DNA from: an uncultured Collinsella sp.
Lineage (GTDB): Bacteria > Actinomycetota > Coriobacteriia > Coriobacteriales > Coriobacteriaceae
NCBI GenBank assembly: GCA_900757235.1
Contig: CAAENB010000129.1
Location: 1-10,500 of the forward strand
Length of the DNA: 10,500 nucleotides
Direction: 5' to 3'
Shown piece after piece: positions 6,509 to 10,500 of this stretch (position 1 is its first letter; each line of letters begins with the position of its first letter). Below the pieces are notes generated by a model, which saw only the letters and a list, made by a program, of their open reading frames with translations, was not told the DNA's origin and searched no databases. The position numbers and the translations under genes are program-made.

Positions 6509-7525
6509 ATGAGTGAATCGACTGCGGTGGAGGCGCCGGCGGCAAAGGAGCCGTTCTTTAAGATGTCCTCCATCCCGGGTGCCAATATTTTGGTGCCGCT
6601 TTTGTTGGGCTGCCTGCTCAACACGCTGTTCCCCGACCTGTTCAAAACGCTCGGCAGCTTTACGCTCGGCATGACCCAGCAGGGCGCAGGCCCGCTTGTT
6701 GGCGCTTTTTTGCTCATCGTCGGTACGACGATTTCGTTTAAGAGCGCTCCTGCCGCCGCTGCCCGCGGCGCCATCATCATCGCCGTCAAGCAGATCGTGG
6801 TCGTTGCCGTGTCGCTGCTCATCCTTTATGTATTCAACGACAACCTGTTTGGCATCTCTGCCATGGTGATGCTGGCCGCTTGCACCGGCGCCAACAACGC
6901 TATGTACGCTGGTCTGATGGGCACCATGGGCAATGAGGCCGAGCGTGGCGCCGTCGCCATCACCACGCTGGTTGTCGGCCCTCCGGTCACGATGATCGTG
7001 CTCGGCGCTGCCGGTCAGGCTCCGATCGGCTGGTCGCTCGTGGGCGCCATCCTGCCGATCGTCGTCGGCATTATTCTGGGTAACCTCTTCCCCAGCTTTA
7101 AGAAGATGATGGCACCGGCACTTTCCGCCATCATCGTGCTCGTCTTCTTTGCCATGGGCTCGACCATGACCTTTGGCCAGCTCATTAATGGTGGTCTTCC
7201 CGGTATTCTGCTCGGCGTGATCTGCTCGGTGGTCTTTGCAATTCCCGTTATCGCGGTCGATAAGCTCACAGGCGGTACGGGTGTCGCAGGTGCGGCCATT
7301 TCGAGCTGCGCCGGAGCCAATGTGGCCACGCCTGCTGCCATGGCAAGCGTCAACGAGGCCTTGTACGGCGGTGTGGTGCTCGCGACGGCCACGGCACAGG
7401 TTGCTGCCTGTGCAATCGTGACTGCTATTTTGACCCCGCTGGTCACCAGCTGGTGCTACAAGCATTTTGAGGGCCAGCAGAGCAACAGCAAGGCAACGAC
7501 CGACAAGGCCGCCTCAGCCGCCTAA
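6509..7525 (+). CDS. 2-keto-3-deoxygluconate permease (KdgT family)
   Basis: A 338-aa, very hydrophobic protein with about ten predicted membrane spans, the length and profile of the KdgT carrier family. Recognisable family stretches are the opening IPGANILVPLLLGCLLNT, the middle 'TGANNAMYAGLMGTMG', 'GAILPIVVGIILGNLFP', and the C-terminal 'DKLTGGTGVAGAAISSCAGA' followed by NVATPAAMA. These line up with E. coli KdgT ([20 protein letters not shown], then AAVATP). The family imports 2-keto-3-deoxygluconate by proton symport. The start has AAGGAG 6 nt upstream (6497-6502). The soluble C-terminal tail is rich in Ser, Lys and Ala. It follows the dehydrogenase on the same strand across a hairpin. 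The kinase and aldolase (KdgK, KdgA) needed to use the substrate are absent, so they must be elsewhere, or the substrate differs. Confidence 0.88.
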   Translation: MSESTAVEAPAAKEPFFKMSSIPGANILVPLLLGCLLNTLFPDLFKTLGSFTLGMTQQGAGPLVGAFLLIVGTTISFKSAPAAAARGAIIIAVKQIVVVAVSLLILYVFNDNLFGISAMVMLAACTGANNAMYAGLMGTMGNEAERGAVAITTLVVGPPVTMIVLGAAGQAPIGWSLVGAILPIVVGIILGNLFPSFKKMMAPALSAIIVLVFFAMGSTMTFGQLINGGLPGILLGVICSVVFAIPVIAVDKLTGGTGVAGAAISSCAGANVATPAAMASVNEALYGGVVLATATAQVAACAIVTAILTPLVTSWCYKHFEGQQSNSKATTDKAASAA

Positions 7526-7563
7526 TGCCAAGCGGCAATCAAAGCTAAAAACTAGTCACGCCA

Positions 7564-7597
7564 CAGGGCGGCCACGGGGGATCCCGTGGCCGCCCTG
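7564..7597 (+). terminator. Strong hairpin terminator after the permease gene
   Basis: CAGGGCGGCCACGGG (7564-7578) and CCCGTGGCCGCCCTG (7583-7597) form a perfect 15-bp stem with a 4-nt loop, about 38 nt after the permease stop. The following tail, CAGTTTCTGTAGG, is only modestly T-rich. The stem strength and position make termination the natural reading. A tiny TGCC-AAGC-GGCA hairpin (7526-7537) directly follows the stop codon. Confidence 0.75.
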
Positions 7598-7991
7598 CAG
7601 TTTCTGTAGGGTCACTGGAACACTTTACCCTGCTAAAGCTGGCATAACAGCTAGAGTGAACGTCGTACAAAGGCAAGGAAAAATACCAAACAAATCGGTG
7701 AACGGTAGTTGTTCGCGCTCGCATTTCCTGCGGGTTTGTAAAAAACGCCTTTATGATATAAAAAAAGAAACATATAACAGCCCAGATGGAGAGGGTCGCT
7801 ATGTTATCCTTCTCAAACGGGTGAAATCTTGGGTTTTGGGTTGTAGTTCCAAGGTGGACAAACGTTTTCCCTGCACCAACGTGTGGTGAAGAACGGAAGA
7901 AGCCGGTAGTGCAAGCCGAACATTCAAGAATTCAATAAGCAGCGGTGTGAGAGAGCGCCGCATTACACGTAACTAGGAGCGTGGTTACACA
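7598..7991 (+). promoter_or_regulatory. Gene-free region and long leader of the pyruvate formate-lyase gene
   Basis: About 394 nt with no convincing gene. The best promoter is in the AT-rich stretch: TTGTAA (7736-7741), 15 nt, TATAAA (7757-7762), with TATGAT (7752-7757) as an alternative -10. That leaves a leader of about 220 nt. In it are a minimal frame of 12 codons (7786-7824) or 7 codons from the ATG at 7801 with AGAGGG before it, the palindrome AAACGTTT (7860-7867), a CACCA/TGGTG hairpin (about 7875-7889), and GTAAC/GTTAC (7969-7973/7984-7988). The last encloses the ribosome site AGGAG (7975-7979). I see no FNR-type TTGAT-N4-ATCAA box and no recognisable riboswitch. The promoter call is weak. 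Confidence 0.4.
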
Positions 7992-10043
7992 ATGCAGGAG
8001 GCATGGGAAGGCTTCAAGGAAGGCATCTGGACGGGAGAAGTTGACGTCCGAGACTTCATCCAGAAGAACTACACCCCCTACGAGGGCGACGAGTCGTTCC
8101 TCGCCGGCCCAACCGAGCGTACCAAGGAGCTGTGGGGCGAGGTTCTCGACCTGCTGCTTAAGGAGCGCGAGCAGGGCGGTGTCCTCGATATGGACACCAA
8201 GACCGTTACGGGTATCGTGAGCCACCCCGCTGGCTACATCGATAACGCCCACCGCGAGAAGGAGACCATCGTCGGTCTCCAGACTGACAAGCCGCTCAAG
8301 CGCGCGCTGCACGTCAACGGTGGCATCCGCATCGCTTGCCAGGCTGCCAGCCAGCACGGCTATAAGGTCGACGAGAACGTTGTCGAGCGCTACACCTTCG
8401 AGCGCAAGACCCACAACGCTGGCGTCTTCGATGTTTACACCCCCGAGATGCGCGCCTGCCGCTCGGCCCACATCATCACCGGTCTGCCCGATGGCTATGG
8501 CCGCGGCCGCATCATCGGCGACTACCGTCGTGTTGCCCTGTACGGCGTCGACTACCTGATCAAGGACAAGGAGGCCCAGAAGGCTTCCACCCCGACGGTC
8601 ATGACCGCCGACAACATCCGCGATCGTGAGGAGCTGCAGGAGCAGATCCGCGCCCTCGGCGAGCTCAAGATGATGGCCGAGACCTATGGTTTCGACATTT
8701 CCAACCCTGCTACCAACACGCAGGAGGCCATCCAGTGGATGTACTTCGCCTACCTCGCTTCCGTCAAGGAGCAGAACGGCGCCGCTATGTCCATCGGCCG
8801 TACCTCTACGTTCATCGACATCTACGCTGAGCGCGACCTTGCCAACGGTACCTTCACCGAGGAGCAGATCCAGGAGTTCGTGGATCACTTCATCATGAAG
8901 CTCCGCATGGTCAAGTTTGCCCGTACCCCCGAGTACCAGGCCCTGTTCACCGGCGATCCGCAGTGGGTCACCGAGTCCATCGGCGGCATGGGTGTTGACG
9001 GCCGTACGCTCGTTACCAAGATGAGCTACCGCTACCTGCACACGCTCGAGAACATGGGCACCAGCCCCGAGCCCAACATGACCGTTCTGTGGTCGACCCG
9101 TCTGCCCGAGAACTTCAAGAAGTTCTGCGCCAAGACTTCTGTCGCCAGCTCCTCGATCCAGTACGAGAACGACGACCTCATGCGCGTTTACCACGGCGAC
9201 GACTACGGCATTGCCTGCTGCGTGTCCTCCATGCGCATCGGCAAGGAGATGCAGTTCTTCGGCGCCCGCGCCAACCTGGCCAAGTGCCTGCTGTACGCAC
9301 TCAACGGCGGTGTTGACGAGGTCTCCAAGAAGCAGGTCGGCCCCAAGTATCGCGCCGTCGAGGGCGATACGCTCGATTACGACGACGTTGTGGCCAAGTA
9401 CAACGACATGATGAAGTGGCTCGCTGGCGTGTACGTCAACTCGCTGAACATCATCCACTACATGCACGACAAGTATTGCTACGAGCGCATCCAGATGGCT
9501 CTGCACGACAAGCACGTGCACCGCTGGTTCGCTACGGGCATTGCTGGCCTTTCCGTCGTGGCTGACTCCCTGTCCGCCATCAAGTACGCCAAGGTCCACC
9601 CCGTCCGCGACGAGAACGGCATCATTGTCGACTTCGAGACCGAGGGCGAGTTCCCCAAGTACGGTAACGACGACGACCGCGTCGACCAGATCGCTCACGA
9701 CGTTGTGCACCAGTTCATGGAGTACATCCGCATGAACGACACCTACCGCAACTCCGTGCCCACGACCTCGGTTCTGACCATCACCTCCAACGTCGTGTAC
9801 GGCAAGAAGACCGGTTCTACGCCTGATGGCCGCAAGGCTGGCCAGCCCTTCGCCCCGGGTGCTAACCCCATGCACAAGCGCGATAGCCACGGCGCCATCG
9901 CTTCGCTGTCTTCGGTTTCCAAGCTCCCGTTCCGCGATGCTCAGGACGGCATCTCCAACACCTTCTCCATCATCCCGGGTGCGCTCGGCAAGGAGGACCA
10001 GGTGTTCTTTGGCGATATCGACCTTGATCAGCTGGGCGAGTAA
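7992..10043 (+). CDS. pflB: Pyruvate formate-lyase large subunit, lacking the glycyl radical domain
   Basis: A 683-aa PFL barrel. PFL cleaves pyruvate with CoA into acetyl-CoA and formate in anaerobic fermentation. Strong family matches run along the whole length: VDVRDFIQKNYTPYEGDESF (residues 18-37), the adjacent catalytic cysteines in IACCVSSM (Cys409-Cys410), QFFGARANLAK (421-431), SLNIIHYMHDKY (484-495), GIAGLSVVADSLSAIKYAKV (516-535), TITSNVVYGKKTG (596-608) and PDGRKAGQPFAPGANPMHKR (611-630). The protein ends at IPGALGKEDQ plus an acidic tail, VFFGDIDLDQLGE. E. coli PflB (760 aa) continues for another ~75-90 residues there to carry the radical glycine. That domain is the next gene. The frame is intact with no visible frameshift, and the downstream gene is in a different frame with its own ribosome site, so this is a true split rather than a nonsense mutation. 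The start ATG follows AGGAG by 12 nt, slightly long. Confidence 0.95.
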   Translation: MQEAWEGFKEGIWTGEVDVRDFIQKNYTPYEGDESFLAGPTERTKELWGEVLDLLLKEREQGGVLDMDTKTVTGIVSHPAGYIDNAHREKETIVGLQTDKPLKRALHVNGGIRIACQAASQHGYKVDENVVERYTFERKTHNAGVFDVYTPEMRACRSAHIITGLPDGYGRGRIIGDYRRVALYGVDYLIKDKEAQKASTPTVMTADNIRDREELQEQIRALGELKMMAETYGFDISNPATNTQEAIQWMYFAYLASVKEQNGAAMSIGRTSTFIDIYAERDLANGTFTEEQIQEFVDHFIMKLRMVKFARTPEYQALFTGDPQWVTESIGGMGVDGRTLVTKMSYRYLHTLENMGTSPEPNMTVLWSTRLPENFKKFCAKTSVASSSIQYENDDLMRVYHGDDYGIACCVSSMRIGKEMQFFGARANLAKCLLYALNGGVDEVSKKQVGPKYRAVEGDTLDYDDVVAKYNDMMKWLAGVYVNSLNIIHYMHDKYCYERIQMALHDKHVHRWFATGIAGLSVVADSLSAIKYAKVHPVRDENGIIVDFETEGEFPKYGNDDDRVDQIAHDVVHQFMEYIRMNDTYRNSVPTTSVLTITSNVVYGKKTGSTPDGRKAGQPFAPGANPMHKRDSHGAIASLSSVSKLPFRDAQDGISNTFSIIPGALGKEDQVFFGDIDLDQLGE

Positions 10044-10044
10044 C

Positions 10045-10069
10045 TATTGTTAGTGCTATACTAACAATA
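10045..10069. promoter_or_regulatory. Perfect palindrome between the split PFL genes, with extended -10 element at its centre
   Basis: TATTGTTAGT (10045-10054) and ACTAACAATA (10060-10069) are perfect 10-bp inverted arms around GCTAT, starting 1 nt after the pflB stop. It is AT-rich in GC-rich surroundings. The central TGC-TATACT (10054-10062) matches an extended -10 promoter (TG-N-TATAAT) at all but one position. No -35 stands out at 16-18 nt. As RNA it would form a stable hairpin without a U-tract. Candidate roles are an operator over an internal promoter for the radical subunit, or a 3' stabilising or processing hairpin. Confidence 0.55.
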
Positions 10070-10085
10070 ACGATTACTGATTAGC

Positions 10086-10105
10086 GCGCCGGTTTCGGCC
10101 GGCGC
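10086..10105 (+). promoter_or_regulatory. GC-rich hairpin ahead of the radical-subunit ribosome site
   Basis: GCGCCGG (10086-10092) and CCGGCGC (10099-10105) form a perfect 7-bp stem with a TTTCGG loop, ending 10 nt before AAGGAG (10116-10121). No U-run follows, so it is not a standard terminator. It may be a translation-rate or mRNA-stability element that adjusts the ratio of the two subunits. Confidence 0.45.
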
Positions 10106-10128
10106 CTATCGATCGAAGGAGACACATT

Positions 10129-10380
10129 ATGAAGGTTTCTGAAGTTTCCGAGACTCAGGCCGATAACCTGGTCCACATGCTCGACGCTTACGCCGAGAAG
10201 GGTGGCCACCACCTGAACATCAACGTCTTCAACCGTGAGACGCTGCTCGACGCTCAGGCTCACCCCGAGAAGTACCCGCAGCTGACCATCCGCGTTTCCG
10301 GCTATGCCGTGAACTTCCACACGCTCACCAAGGAGCAGCAGGATGAGGTCATTTCGCGTACCTTCCACAACAAGTTCTAA
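10129..10380 (+). CDS. Stand-alone glycyl radical subunit of pyruvate formate-lyase (GrcA/YfiD-like)
   Basis: An 83-aa protein. Residues ~28-83 match the C-terminus of PflB closely: HHLNINVFNRETLLDA, HPEKYPQLTIRVSGYAVNF (residues 45-63), then LTKEQQDEVISRTF. E. coli PflB ends with nearly the same text. The radical site is Gly58 in RVSGYAV (codon at 10300-10302). The first ~25 residues, MKVSEVSETQADNLVHMLDA and on, include a short amphipathic helix corresponding roughly to PflB 'LAGLMDGYF', plus a new N-terminus. The activating enzyme would abstract a hydrogen from Gly58 using S-adenosylmethionine; the radical then passes to the cysteine pair of the large subunit. It is shorter than E. coli GrcA (127 aa) and lacks its N-terminal extension. 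AAGGAG lies 7 nt upstream. Because the neighbouring large subunit lacks this domain, it should be essential for activity and not only a repair part. Confidence 0.93.
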   Translation: MKVSEVSETQADNLVHMLDAYAEKGGHHLNINVFNRETLLDAQAHPEKYPQLTIRVSGYAVNFHTLTKEQQDEVISRTFHNKF

Positions 10381-10446
10381 AGGGGTTTAACTCCCGCAGG
10401 ATCGCCGGGGCTGTTTGGGCTACCTCCCAAAACGTCCTCGGACATG

Positions 10447-10489
10447 CAAGAAGCCCTCGCTGCGCACTTCGTGCGGCGAGGGCTTCTTG
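10447..10489. terminator. Large hairpin terminator after the split PFL genes
   Basis: CAAGAAGCCCTCGC (10447-10460) pairs perfectly with GCGAGGGCTTCTTG (10476-10489). The loop can add CGCAC/GTGCG, closing on TTC. Weaker complementarity continues outward (TCCTCGGAC with GTCCTGCGGA) to the window edge. It lies about 66 nt after the radical-subunit stop. The arms give GGGCTTCTTG on either strand, so it may work in both directions. The stretch 10381-10446 shows no gene. Confidence 0.75.
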
Positions 10490-10500
10490 CGTCCTGCGGA

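Noticed and set aside
6413..7465. A 350-codon minus-strand open frame opposite the permease gene.
   Set aside because: It is antisense to a clear KdgT-family membrane protein; the His/Arg/Asp-rich translation is a shadow.
7467..7889. A 140-codon plus-strand frame between the permease and PFL genes.
   Set aside because: It overlaps the end of the permease in another frame and reads through the 15-bp terminator stem and the PFL promoter region. No ribosome site or domain is visible.
7776..7991. A possible ZTP riboswitch (the 'pfl' RNA motif), because the leader precedes a PFL gene and has GGGTCG at 7793-7798.
   Set aside because: The sequence after GGGTCG does not continue as GTGACTGGCG, and the conserved 3' CCGCCTGGGC segment is absent from the leader.
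7932..9890. A 652-codon minus-strand open frame opposite the PFL gene.
   Set aside because: It is the antisense shadow of a highly codon-biased gene. The product is Val/Leu/Asp/His-rich, matches no family I know, and extends into the PFL leader without a start signal.
10041..10131. A pseudogene or recoded stop (readthrough or frameshift) splitting one PFL.
   Set aside because: The two parts are in different frames with 85 nt of structured non-coding sequence between them. The second has its own AAGGAG site and ATG, and both ends look like natural termini.

Overview
The window looks like chromosome from a high-GC, strictly anaerobic, fermentative bacterium, most likely a Coriobacteriia gut actinobacterium of the Collinsella type. 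That placement is an inference. It rests on the GC-rich, codon-biased coding style, the pyruvate formate-lyase (PFL) fermentation genes, and a paired ABC exporter under a MarR regulator. No rRNA, tRNA, CRISPR array, transposase or integrase is visible.

Layout. (a) 1-155, minus strand: the N-terminus of a DAHP synthase (entry to aromatic amino acid synthesis), with a recognisable promoter at 208-236. (b) 237-660: a gene-free patch built of nested inverted repeats, including an AT-rich block bounded by two near-identical 29-bp arms in opposite orientation (376-404 and 580-608). (c) 662-5401, minus strand: a three-gene operon marR > ABC half-transporter (788 aa) > ABC half-transporter (618 aa), with overlapping stop and start codons, ended by a strong intrinsic terminator. 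The two ABC proteins have the hallmarks of a heterodimeric exporter with one degenerate and one intact ATP site. (d) 5402-7597, plus strand: a promoter with a LacI-type operator-like palindrome, a short-chain dehydrogenase and a KdgT-family 2-keto-3-deoxygluconate permease, together probably a hexuronate or ketodeoxygluconate utilisation unit. (e) 7598-10489, plus strand: a long leader, then a PFL split into two genes. The large 683-aa protein carries the Cys-Cys active site but stops before the glycyl radical domain. An 83-aa protein encoded 85 nt downstream, in another frame and with its own ribosome binding site, supplies that domain.

The split PFL is the main discovery candidate. The large subunit cannot hold the essential radical itself, so the small protein should be an obligatory, separately made radical subunit rather than only a repair part as E. 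coli GrcA/YfiD is. The short gap between them holds a perfect 10-bp palindrome whose centre reads as an extended -10 promoter element, followed by a GC hairpin, so the radical subunit may be separately controlled. The PFL activating enzyme is not in the window and may lie beyond the right edge.
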